Assembly (NCBI RefSeq): GCF_014205155.1
Contig: NZ_JACHMX010000001.1
Coordinates: 1,674,001 to 1,738,000 of the forward strand
Direction of reading: 5' to 3'
Length of the DNA stretch: 64,000 nucleotides
Source of the DNA: Amycolatopsis umgeniensis
GTDB lineage: Bacteria; Actinomycetota; Actinomycetes; Mycobacteriales; Pseudonocardiaceae
Every line of letters starts with the position of its first letter. Position 1 is the stretch's first letter. The notes under the pieces are model-generated. The model was given only the letters and a program-made list of their open reading frames with translations, ran no database searches and was not told the origin of the DNA. This document shows, in pieces, positions 7,638 to 15,135 of this stretch. The position numbers and the translations under genes were made by a program.

Positions 7638-8267
7638 ATGCGACTCCAGCACCATCCCGACGTCCGCGCCGCTCACCCCGGCCTCGCCGTCGGCACGCTC
7701 CAAGCCACCGGCATCACCCCTGACCTGCCCGTCGACATCGAGAAGTTCGTCGAGCGGGCGACGCGCCGGCTCGCGGACGGCCCGGAATCGGAGTTCCCCG
7801 AGATCCAGGCCTGGCGCCGGGCGTTCGCCAAGATGGGCCTGAAGCCGACGCAATATCGCTGCGCTTCGGAGTCCCTGCTGCGCCGGCTGCGGAAAGAGGG
7901 CGCGCTCCCCCGGATCCACCCGGTGATCGACCTCTGCAACGCGGTTTCGGTCGCGTACGCCATCCCGGTCGCGGTACTCGACGTCGCGAAGATCAGCGGT
8001 TCGCTCGAAGTGCGCCACGCGCGGGGCGACGAGAAGTACGTGACCTTCGCGGGCACTATCGAGCATCCGAATCCGGGCGAGGTGATCTTCGCCGACGAGG
8101 ACGGTCAGGCGCACGCGCGGCGTTGGACGAACCGGCAAAGCGGGCATTCCGCGGTCTCCGCCACCACGTCCGACGTGCTGATCGTTTCAGAGGGGCTGCA
8201 CGCGACGGCGGCCGAGGACGTGCGGCTGCTGATCGAGGCCCTCTCGGGCGAACTCAGGAGGCCTTGA
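7638..8267 (+). CDS. B3/B4 tRNA-editing-domain protein
   Basis: This 209-residue stand-alone protein carries the B3/B4 domain found in the beta subunit of phenylalanyl-tRNA synthetase, where it edits mischarged tRNA. Typical features are the QYRCASESLLRRLRKEG helix, PVIDLCNAVSVAYAIPVAV, and a C-terminal WTNRQSGHSAVSATTSDV block. Stand-alone copies may be trans-editing or amino-acid-binding proteins. The gene lies 12 bases behind the LysE-type exporter, suggesting co-transcription. Its 3' end overlaps the convergent ku gene by 14 bases. Confidence 0.8.
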   Translation: MRLQHHPDVRAAHPGLAVGTLQATGITPDLPVDIEKFVERATRRLADGPESEFPEIQAWRRAFAKMGLKPTQYRCASESLLRRLRKEGALPRIHPVIDLCNAVSVAYAIPVAVLDVAKISGSLEVRHARGDEKYVTFAGTIEHPNPGEVIFADEDGQAHARRWTNRQSGHSAVSATTSDVLIVSEGLHATAAEDVRLLIEALSGELRRP

Positions 8268-9162
8268 GCGCCTTTTCCAGCCCCGCGCGCGTCATCTTCG
8301 AGCGTCCCTTGATGTCCCGCTCCCGTGCCAGCTTCTCCAGGTCCGCCTTCGACAACGAGGACAGGTCTTTGTCTTTCTTGGCTTTCCCGCTCTCCACGCT
8401 CTTCGAGAGTGCCTCGAAGAGGTCGACGACCTTCGTCGGCTCGCCAGGCTCGGTGGCGGGTGTGATGGTCTCGCCCTTCTTCTTGGCCTTGATCAGCTTC
8501 CGCACGCGATCGGTGTAGGTGTCGCGGTACTCCTCGGGCCGCCAGTCGTAGCTCATCGCGTCGATCAGGTTGACGGCCATGTCGAGTTCCTTGCCGCGCG
8601 ACTTGGCCTTGCCGGGCAGATCAGGCAGCTGCTCGGCAGGGTCCCGCAGGTCGGCGGCGAAATGCAGGGTGTTGAGCACCATGACGCCGTCTCCCGACCG
8701 GACCAGCGCCAGGTACTCGCGGCCGCGCATGACGAATTTCGCGATCCCGGCCCTGCCCGACGAACGCATCGCCTCGAGCAGCAACGCGTACGGACGCTCG
8801 AACTCCTCTTTCGCGGGCGCGAGCCAATACGTCTTGTCGAAGAACATCGGGTCGACGGCGTCCAGCTCGACGAAGCTTTCGATGTCGAGCGACTTCGACC
8901 GGCCGGGGGCGATCTCGTCGAGTTCCTCGGGTTCGACGACCACGTACTCGCCGTTGTCGAGCTCGTAACCCTTGACGATGTCGTCGTAGCCGACCTCTTT
9001 GCCGGTGCGCTCGTTCACCCGCCGGTACCGGATGCGGTCCTCGGTGCCCCGCTGGAACTGGCGGAAGTGCACTGTGTGGTCCTCGACCGCGCTGTACAGC
9101 CGGACCGGCACCGTCACCAGACCGAGCGAAAGCGAACCACTCCAGACCGGGCGCATGGGCAC
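8254..9162 (-). CDS. ku: Ku protein, non-homologous end joining
   Basis: This bacterial Ku homodimer subunit is about 302 residues long. The Ku core starts with MRPVWSGSLSLGLVTVPVRL and includes RYRRVNERTGKEVGYDDIVKGYE. The C-terminal tail from about residue 255 is Lys-rich and ends in a small helix-extended-loop-helix domain (LSKADLEKLARERDIKGRSK) that may bind DNA ends. Ku binds double-strand breaks and recruits LigD, which is not in this window. GTG 9162 and ATG 9156 are both possible starts; GGAGAGGAGC precedes them. Confidence 0.93.
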   Translation of the reverse strand: MPMRPVWSGSLSLGLVTVPVRLYSAVEDHTVHFRQFQRGTEDRIRYRRVNERTGKEVGYDDIVKGYELDNGEYVVVEPEELDEIAPGRSKSLDIESFVELDAVDPMFFDKTYWLAPAKEEFERPYALLLEAMRSSGRAGIAKFVMRGREYLALVRSGDGVMVLNTLHFAADLRDPAEQLPDLPGKAKSRGKELDMAVNLIDAMSYDWRPEEYRDTYTDRVRKLIKAKKKGETITPATEPGEPTKVVDLFEALSKSVESGKAKKDKDLSSLSKADLEKLARERDIKGRSKMTRAGLEKALKAS

Positions 9163-9214
9163 GCTCCTCTCCTTCCTCGCCCGGGTACCCGGAACCGCGG
9201 CCGATCACACCTGG

Positions 9215-9493
9215 TCAGAGGCTGAACGCGAGGGACTGCAGGAGGACGACCGCGAGGAACACGAGGGTGAAGGCGAGGTCGAAAGCGACACCGCCGGCCC
9301 GCACCGGGCGGACCACCCGGCGCACCGGCGCGAGCACGGGCTCGGTCAGCCGGTGGGTGATCCCGCGTGCCCGGAACGACCAGGCGGGCAGGCGGGTGGC
9401 GAGGTTGACGGCCCAGTCCAGCACCATCCGGACGACGAGCACGATCAGGAACAGGGTGAGCAGGACGCCCAGCAGATCGCCAAGAGCACTCAT
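9215..9493 (-). CDS. YggT-family membrane protein
   Basis: This 92-residue protein has two transmembrane segments (LLGVLLTLFLIVLVVRMVLD and the C-terminal VAFDLAFTLVFLAVVLLQSL). They flank the conserved loop THRLTEPVLAPVRRVVRP, which defines the YggT family. Such proteins are small inner-membrane proteins linked to osmotic or division functions in other bacteria. It sits 52 bases upstream of ku on the same strand. Its leader contains an inverted repeat that places the likely Shine-Dalgarno sequence in the loop. Confidence 0.88.
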   Translation of the reverse strand: MSALGDLLGVLLTLFLIVLVVRMVLDWAVNLATRLPAWSFRARGITHRLTEPVLAPVRRVVRPVRAGGVAFDLAFTLVFLAVVLLQSLAFSL

Positions 9494-9495
9494 GT

Positions 9496-9525
9496 CGGCA
9501 CACTCCTCTTTGTTCCAGTGTGCCG
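9496..9525. promoter_or_regulatory. Stem-loop in YggT leader
   Basis: CGGCACACT (9496-9504) and AGTGTGCCG (9517-9525) form a perfect 9-bp inverted repeat with a 12-base loop, directly before the YggT start at 9493. On the coding (minus) strand the loop holds AAAGAGG, the best available ribosome binding site. It may be an operator or an RNA element controlling translation. Confidence 0.5.
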
Positions 9526-9899
9526 CGCTTTGCTGGGAAGAACCTGTGCCAGGGCTGGAACGGGAAAAGGGGGCTACCAGGGCGGTTGGCCACCCCCAGT
9601 TCGAAGGCCAACCGCCGCGGAGCCCCTACACGGTTCGGCGCGCTGCCCCGTCGCGCCGTGCCCGCCAGCTGATGTCTTCAGCTTTCCAAGGCCCTGCATC
9701 GGAATTACATCGGCTCGCCACCGCCGGGTATCCGCGCAGTTCAGGGGCGGCCGGGCGTAGAATCAGACCGGTTTCGAGGCAGACACGCGCACGTCCGTTA
9801 GGCCGAATGCCGCACGGCGGGCACCGAGCTGATCTGGCTGGAGGCCGAAGCGGTGGGTTAGGGTGCCGGTCACCTGGCGAACGGACTGGGAGGTAGTGC
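9526..9899. other. Non-coding spacer with long hairpin, upstream of SARP gene
   Basis: No credible gene is seen here. A hairpin is formed by GGCGGTTGGCC (9581-9591) and GGCCAACCGCC (9606-9616) with a 14-base loop. Outer flanks GGGGGCT and AGCCCC can extend it. Because it lies between divergent genes it is not an obvious terminator. TAGAAT near 9755 and TTAGGGT near 9858 are candidate -10 elements for the downstream regulator. Confidence 0.45.
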
Positions 9900-9947
9900 G
9901 TGGGCACGCTCACGGTCTCGGACGACATAGTCGCATATGACCGCTGA
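9900..9947 (+). CDS. Possible 15-codon leader ORF overlapping the SARP start
   Basis: GTG 9900 has an excellent GGGAGG (9888-9893) six bases ahead and opens a frame of 15 codons (MGTLTVSDDIVAYDR) ending at TGA 9945-9947. It overlaps the ATG of the SARP gene at 9937 in another frame. The SARP ATG has no Shine-Dalgarno sequence of its own, so translation may be coupled through this leader. The alternative is that the SARP mRNA is leaderless and this frame is coincidental. Confidence 0.4.
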   Translation: MGTLTVSDDIVAYDR

Positions 9948-12867
9948 TCGTTTACCCGATTCGGCGGGATCGCCCCGAGCCCCCGGCGATCCGAAGCACA
10001 CCGGCCAGCGATCCCAGCTCAGCTTTTCCGTCCTCGGCCCGCTCGAGGCCGAGGTCGACGGCGTGCCCGTCCGGCTGGGCGGACGCCGTGAACAGCGTCT
10101 CCTCGCCGCCCTGCTGATCAACGCGGGCAGGCTGGTCCCGGTGTCGTACCTGATCGGCACGATGTGGCCGGAGCGGCCGCCGAAGACCGCGGTCCGCCAG
10201 GTCAGCAACGCGATCGCGCGGCTGCGGCACGACCTCGGCGTGGCGCGGTCCGCCGTGGTCACCACCGGCTCCGCGTACCGCGTCGTCACCAGCAGCGCCT
10301 CGCTCGACTCGACCCGGTTCGAGGCGGACTATCGCCAGGGCGCCGAGCTCCTGGCCGCCGGGCTGATCTCCCAAGCGGCCGTCAAGCTCGCCGAGGCGCT
10401 CGCGCTCTGGCGCGGCCCGGCCTTCGACGGTATCGAAGGCGACGCCATCGAGCAGACGGCTCGACGGCTGGACGAAGAACGCCTCGCCGCCTGCGAACTC
10501 CTGATCGGCGCCAGGCTCCGGCTCGGCGAGACCGAAGCGGCGGCTCGCGAGGCCTTCGACCTCGCGGCCTGGCATCCCACCCGCGAGACCCTGCAGGTCC
10601 TCACCATGCTGGCGCTCTACCGGGCGGGCCGCGGCGCCGACGCGCTCCGCGCGTTCGACCGGACCAGGACCGCGCTCGCGGAGGAACTCGGCGTCGACCC
10701 GAGTGCCGAACTGAGCGCCCTCCACCAGCAGATCCTGCGCACCGACGCCGAACTGATGGAGGACGGCGCGCTCGTCCGGTACGGCGTCGGAGGGCTTCGG
10801 GCCGGAATGGACACCGGCGGGCGGCGTGAGGACGCGGACGCGCAGAAGGCGCTCTTCCCCCGTCCCGCGCAGCTTCCCGCCGACCTCCCCGCGTTCGGCG
10901 GTCGTGCCGCGGAACTGCGGACGGTTCTCGAGATCGGCCAGGACGACTCTTCGGCGGGGCCGCGGCTGATCGCGATCGACGGCATGCCCGGTGTCGGCAA
11001 AACCGCGCTGGCCGTCCACGCCGCACACCGGCTCGCCCCGCTGTTCCCCGACGGACAGCTCTTCGTGAACCTCGAAGGTTTCTCGCCGGCGGGCGACCCC
11101 GTCGACCCGGCGACCGCGCTGGAGGCGCTGCTGCGGTCGCTCGGCATCCAGGGCTCGGACATCCCCGCCGGGACAGGGCAGCGCGCGGCGTTGTTCCGCA
11201 GCTGTCTCGCGGGCAAACGCGTGCTCCTGGTGCTGGACAACGCCATCGGGGCCGCCCAGGTGCATCCCATGCTGCCCGGTTCGGCGAGCTGCTGCGTGCT
11301 GATCACCAGCCGGACCAGGCTCGTGGACCTCGACGGCGCCGAGCTGTTGTCCTTGGAACCGTTCAGCCGGGCGGACGCGGTGGACCTGCTCGGCCGGATC
11401 GTCGGGCCGTCCCGGTTGAAGCGGGAATCCCCCGACGCGGCCGACAGGGTCGCGAGCCTGTGCGGTGACCTCCCGCTCGCGCTGGCCGTCACGGCGAGCA
11501 GGCTGCGGGCGCGGGCGTCCTGGACGCTCGACTTCGTCGCCCGGCAGTTGCGCGACGAACGGAACAGGTTCGGCGAGCTCACCGCCGGGGAACGCGATGT
11601 CGCGGGCGCGTTCCGAGTGTCCTATTTGAACCTGACCGAGGCCGAACGCCGGGTGTTCCGGCGGCTGAGCCATCACCCGGGGGCCGCGTTCGACCTCCAT
11701 TCGACGGCGGCCCTGGCGGAAGTGGACCTCGGTGAGGCCCGCCGCCTCGCCGAACGCCTCGTCGATGTGAACCTCCTGCGGCAGCCGTCGATGGACCGGT
11801 ACGAGATGCACGACCTCCTCCGCAGCTATGGCCGCGAACTCCTGCTCGCGGAGGAGCCCGAACACCAGCGTGAAGCGATGATGCGGCGGCTGTTCGACTA
11901 CTACCGCAGTACCGTCGCGGCCGCGATGGACTTCATCGACCCGGATTCCGAAGAGGAGCCGGGCGGCCTCGAAGTCCCGAAGAGCGAGTTCGGACAGTCC
12001 TTCGGCGACTACGACCAGGCCGCGCACTGGATGGACGCCCAGTGGCAGAACGTCCTGCCGGTGGCCGTGGCGATGAACAACCACCAGCACTACTCGGACC
12101 TCGTGCCCTTCTGCTCGGCGGTGTGGCGCTACTTCGACAACCGCGGCTATTACCGCCAGGCCAGGGAGCTGGAGACGCTCGCCCTGTCCGCCGCGCGGGT
12201 CACCGGGAACGTGGTCCTCGAGTACCAGGCCCTGCACATGTACGCGCTGACCCTGTGGCGGCTCAACGAGTTCACCGAAGCGAACCGCCTGTTCAACGAG
12301 GTGTTCGAACTGGCCTCGACCACCGGTGACGTGCGGATGCAATGCCGGGCCAGGGGCAACTCGGGCGTCACCCACTGGCTCAAGGGCGAGTCTGACGAGG
12401 CGATCGAGCACCTCGGCTGGGTTCGCGAGACCGCCCATGCCCACGGCAGCGTGCTCATCGAGGCCCGTGCCCGGCACCGCATCGGCCTGATCCACACCGA
12501 GAACAGGCGATATCCGGAAGCCGCCGAGGAACTCGACCAGGCGCTGAGACTGGCCCACGAGAACGAATCGCCCGATCTCGAGGCGGAATGCTTTCTGGCG
12601 CTCGGGATCAATTCGCGTGAACTGGGCGACCCCGCACTCGCGGTCGCCCAGTTCACCACCGCGGTGGAAGTGCTCGAATCGACCGGGAATCGCAGCATGC
12701 TGCCCATCGCCCACAAGGAGATGGCGACCGCTTTCGACATTCTCGGTGAGCACCTGAATGCGGAACGTCATCGCCGGTTCGCTTTGCGGCTGTACACCGA
12801 TCTCGGCGTTTCGGAGTCGCCCGAGGTGCACGAACTCAAACAGCGTTTGGCCGATTACTCGGCGTAA
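9937..12867 (+). CDS. SARP/AfsR-family regulator: DNA-binding, BTAD, NB-ARC and TPR domains
   Basis: This 976-residue pathway-type activator has an OmpR-like DNA-binding domain at about residues 28-125 (VLGPLEAEVDG, RREQRLLAALLINAG, NAIARLRHDLG). A BTAD spans about 130-275. The NB-ARC ATPase has its P-loop GMPGVGKTAL near 349-358 and an MHD motif (EMHDLLRSYGREL) near 624. A C-terminal half of tetratricopeptide repeats follows, including GNSGVTHWLKGESDEAIEHL. This AfsR-like layout is typical of regulators that switch on secondary-metabolite genes by binding direct repeats near the -35 region. The only genes directly downstream are a 40-residue peptide and a SagB-type dehydrogenase, which are its most likely targets. 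An in-frame TAG at 9928 makes ATG 9937 the earliest start. Confidence 0.92.
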   Translation: MTADRLPDSAGSPRAPGDPKHTGQRSQLSFSVLGPLEAEVDGVPVRLGGRREQRLLAALLINAGRLVPVSYLIGTMWPERPPKTAVRQVSNAIARLRHDLGVARSAVVTTGSAYRVVTSSASLDSTRFEADYRQGAELLAAGLISQAAVKLAEALALWRGPAFDGIEGDAIEQTARRLDEERLAACELLIGARLRLGETEAAAREAFDLAAWHPTRETLQVLTMLALYRAGRGADALRAFDRTRTALAEELGVDPSAELSALHQQILRTDAELMEDGALVRYGVGGLRAGMDTGGRREDADAQKALFPRPAQLPADLPAFGGRAAELRTVLEIGQDDSSAGPRLIAIDGMPGVGKTALAVHAAHRLAPLFPDGQLFVNLEGFSPAGDPVDPATALEALLRSLGIQGSDIPAGTGQRAALFRSCLAGKRVLLVLDNAIGAAQVHPMLPGSASCCVLITSRTRLVDLDGAELLSLEPFSRADAVDLLGRIVGPSRLKRESPDAADRVASLCGDLPLALAVTASRLRARASWTLDFVARQLRDERNRFGELTAGERDVAGAFRVSYLNLTEAERRVFRRLSHHPGAAFDLHSTAALAEVDLGEARRLAERLVDVNLLRQPSMDRYEMHDLLRSYGRELLLAEEPEHQREAMMRRLFDYYRSTVAAAMDFIDPDSEEEPGGLEVPKSEFGQSFGDYDQAAHWMDAQWQNVLPVAVAMNNHQHYSDLVPFCSAVWRYFDNRGYYRQARELETLALSAARVTGNVVLEYQALHMYALTLWRLNEFTEANRLFNEVFELASTTGDVRMQCRARGNSGVTHWLKGESDEAIEHLGWVRETAHAHGSVLIEARARHRIGLIHTENRRYPEAAEELDQALRLAHENESPDLEAECFLALGINSRELGDPALAVAQFTTAVEVLESTGNRSMLPIAHKEMATAFDILGEHLNAERHRRFALRLYTDLGVSESPEVHELKQRLADYSA

Positions 12868-12948
12868 TTTGTCGTTCCTCTCCGGTACCCTGTTGGCGTA
12901 GGTATATTCGCTTGACCGGAGTAACCGCTCACGGAGAGGATCGGGCAC
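12868..12948 (+). promoter_or_regulatory. Promoter region of the small peptide gene
   Basis: TATATT at 12903-12908 is a good -10 element. It is enclosed by a perfect 7-bp inverted repeat, CTCCGGT at 12880-12886 and ACCGGAG at 12915-12921. The left arm lies where a -35 element or activator site would be. GGAGAGGA at 12933-12940 is the ribosome binding site of the peptide. No clear heptameric SARP direct repeat was recognised by eye. Confidence 0.5.
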
Positions 12949-13071
12949 ATGCACGATGATGACGACGACGAGTTCTTGTACGAGCTTGAGGCGGAGTACA
13001 AGGCACAGAGCACCTGGGGTGGGTTCGAGCCGCCGCCGAACGGCGGGCCTCCTTTCCGCTCGCGACACTGA
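12949..13071 (+). CDS. Small acidic peptide, candidate RiPP precursor
   Basis: This 40-codon ORF has GGAGAGGA eight bases before its ATG. The N-terminal part is strongly acidic (Met-His followed by five Asp and Glu-Phe-Leu-Tyr-Glu-Leu, residues 1-13) and can form an amphipathic helix up to about residue 19, as RiPP leaders do. The remainder (residues 20-40) has an aromatic/Gly/Pro-rich composition: Ser21, Thr22, Trp23-Gly-Gly-Phe26, Pro28-30, Asn31-Gly-Gly, Pro34-Pro-Phe36 and a basic tail ending in His40. There is no Cys. It sits 53 bases before a SagB-type dehydrogenase and 81 bases after a SARP regulator. I do not recognise the family. It could instead be a regulatory leader peptide. Confidence 0.7.
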   Translation: MHDDDDDEFLYELEAEYKAQSTWGGFEPPPNGGPPFRSRH

Positions 13072-13124
13072 ATGACCCGTCGTATTCGGAAAGTATTACT
13101 GGGGACTGGGGCGCAAGACATTCG

Positions 13125-14198
13125 ATGCTGGTAAGGGTTTCCACTTGCGGAACGCTCTATTGGTCCGACGGTGACCTCATCTGGGACGATCACCTCGGGC
13201 ATCGCCAGCTCAAACTCGCCGACGGAACCGAACGCGTGCTGCGATGGTTCAGTTCTTGGCGAGAACCGGAATCGATACGCGAAGCGGACGAGAATCCCGA
13301 AACGGGGGAAAGGCTCGTCCGTATCGCGCGAGCGATGATCCGGTACGAAGTGCTGGTGGTCAAAGGTTCTTCCCGGCAACAAAGGGAAGAAGAGATCCTT
13401 CGGGATTGGGGTCCTTGGGGAACGTCCGCGCGGTCGTTTCACTTCGGCACCCGATCCCTGCGTGAGACCGAGTTCACGACCAGCGAAATAACCGCGAAAA
13501 CCTTGCTGGAGAAGGCGAAGGCGAGCCCTCCGCCTTCTCCGGTGCGGCCTTCGGGCGAGTACGACGTGATAGCACTTCCCGAACCCTCGCCGGAACCGCT
13601 GAACGCGATCGGGCTCGGCGACGCGCTGACACAGCGCAGAAGCACTCGCGAGTTCGGCGAAGAACCCGTACCACTACGCGATTTGAGCACACTTCTCACG
13701 GCCGCCCGGCCGACCAGGCCGGAAACGCATCCCGACATCCCGGCCACCGGCAACGTCTTCAAGACGAGCCCCTCGGGCGGGGCGAGGCATCCGACGGAGG
13801 TGTACGTCTACGCGAGGAACGTCGAGGGCCTGGATCAGGGGATCTACCACTACGACGGCTTCCGGCACGGGCTCACCCCGCTGGACGGCAAAATCGACGA
13901 CGACGAGCTGATCGCGCTCGCCGGCGATCAACAGTGGACCGGAAACGCCGGCGTGCTGCTGATCTACACCAGCGTCATCGAGCGGAACCAGTGGAAGTAC
14001 CCGGTGAGCCGCACGTACCGGGTGCTGCTGATGGACGTCGGCCATCTCAGCCAGACCGTCTACCTACTGGCGACCGCGCTCGGCCTGAACGTCACCTTCA
14101 CCGCGGCTCTACGCGACGAACTGGTCGAGGACCTCCTCGGCTGCGACCCGGCGAACGAACTGGTACTCGGCATGTCGGTGCTCGGCACCCGCTTGTGA
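13125..14198 (+). CDS. SagB/ThcOx-type flavin-dependent dehydrogenase
   Basis: This 357-residue protein has an N-terminal family-specific domain (residues 1-110, with WGPWGTSARSFHFGTRS at 95-111). A Pro-rich linker near 135-145 is followed by a nitroreductase-fold domain from about 160. The latter shows RRSTREF (171-177, FMN phosphate binding), TSPSGGARHPTE (214-225) and YRVLLMDVGHLSQTVYLLAT (298-317). In azole RiPP pathways such enzymes oxidise azolines to azoles with FMN. No cyclodehydratase (YcaO) gene is in the window, so the chemistry here must differ or depend on distant genes. ATG 13125 is the first in-frame start; it lacks a good Shine-Dalgarno sequence, so coupling to the peptide gene is possible. 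Confidence 0.88.
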   Translation: MLVRVSTCGTLYWSDGDLIWDDHLGHRQLKLADGTERVLRWFSSWREPESIREADENPETGERLVRIARAMIRYEVLVVKGSSRQQREEEILRDWGPWGTSARSFHFGTRSLRETEFTTSEITAKTLLEKAKASPPPSPVRPSGEYDVIALPEPSPEPLNAIGLGDALTQRRSTREFGEEPVPLRDLSTLLTAARPTRPETHPDIPATGNVFKTSPSGGARHPTEVYVYARNVEGLDQGIYHYDGFRHGLTPLDGKIDDDELIALAGDQQWTGNAGVLLIYTSVIERNQWKYPVSRTYRVLLMDVGHLSQTVYLLATALGLNVTFTAALRDELVEDLLGCDPANELVLGMSVLGTRL

Positions 14199-14228
14199 AG
14201 GCCGCCGCTCCGGCAATCGACTGTGGTC

Positions 14229-15135
14229 GTTTTTCGGCGACGGCCGGAAGGTTGGGGACTGCCAGCGCCGTGCTCTGGGATCTTGAGTGGCTGCGGTCTG
14301 GGTCTGGTTGGTGGGTGGCCGCTCGGTTGCCGTGGTGATGGCGGCGGCTTTGGGACGTGGAGCCGTGGCCGTTTCGCGGCAACGGGTTGGAGCGGGCGGT
14401 GGCTCTTCGCTGTGGTGCGGGGTTGGGGGCGCGGGGGCCGTGGCCGCTTTTCGGCGACGGTCCAGAGCGTGGCGGTTCGTCGGCCGGGGGCGCCGCCGAG
14501 GGTTGCCGGTTTCCGGTGACGGGTCAAGGGTAGTGGCGGACCGTCGTTCGGGGGGTTGCGCCGTTTCGGGGCAACGGGTCGGAGCAGCGACGGCTCTTCG
14601 CTGTGGTGCGGGGTTGGTGGTGCGGGAGCCTTGGCCGCTTTCGGCGACAGTCCAGACGTGGCGGTTCGTCGGCCGGGGGCGCCGCCAAGAGTTGTCGCCG
14701 GTTTCCGGCGACGGGTCAGGGATAGCGGCGCCTCGTCATTCGGGGACTTGCGGCGAAGGGGAGAGCTGGCCCACGTGAGACCTTCGCCGTTTCAGGGCAA
14801 CGGGTCGGAGCGGCGGTGGCTGTTCGCTGTGGTGCGGGAGCCGAGGTCGCTTTTCGGCGACAGTCCAGACCGTGGCGGTTCGTCGGCCGGGGGCGCCGCC
14901 AAAGCTGTTGCCGGTTTCCGGCAAAGGGTCAGGGGTAGCGGCGCCTCGTCGTTCAGGGGCTTGCCGCGACGAGGAGAGCTGGCCCACGGTGAGGCCATCG
15001 CCGTTTCGCGGCAACGGGTCGGAGCGGCGGTGGCCGCTCGCTGTGGTGCGGGAGCCGAGGTCGTTTCTCGGCGACAGTCCAGAACGTGACGGTTCGTCGG
15101 CCGCAGTCGCCGTGGCCGGTTTTCGGCGACGGTGC
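14229..15135. repeat. Imperfect tandem repeat array, four units of about 190-226 bp
   Basis: Four units begin with a TTTCGCGGCAACGGGTCGGA-type block at 14371, 14563, 14789 and 15003. Each unit also holds a TTTCGGCGACAGTCCAGA-type block (14447, 14638, 14850, 15063) and a TTTCCGGCGACGGGTCAGGG-type block (near 14505, 14697, 14909, 15114). All blocks share a core TTTCNGGCNAC, and the core also occurs once at 14231. The array is G-rich on the plus strand, has no convincing gene, and ends at the stop of the DUF222-HNH gene. It fills the gap between the SagB gene and that endonuclease. Confidence 0.75.

Noticed and set aside
9626..9928. 100-codon minus-strand frame upstream of the SARP gene
   Set aside because: Composition is Arg/Pro-rich, the start lacks a Shine-Dalgarno sequence and the frame covers the candidate SARP promoters.
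9952..13068. 1038-codon open frame on the minus strand opposite the SARP gene
   Set aside because: The plus-strand protein has complete SARP, BTAD, NB-ARC and TPR features; the antisense product is Arg/Gly/Val-rich low complexity, as expected for a GC-rich shadow.
13072..13134. Second small peptide ORF starting at the end of the 40-codon peptide gene
   Set aside because: It has no ribosome binding site of its own and overlaps the start of the SagB gene; probably chance.
14556..15089. 177-codon frame inside the repeats
   Set aside because: It arises from the repeated G-rich DNA, is Arg/Gly-rich, has no domain and no ribosome binding site.
14371..15135. CRISPR-like array
   Set aside because: Unit length near 200 bp, imperfect copies, no unique spacers of constant size and no cas genes. 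It is an imperfect tandem repeat.
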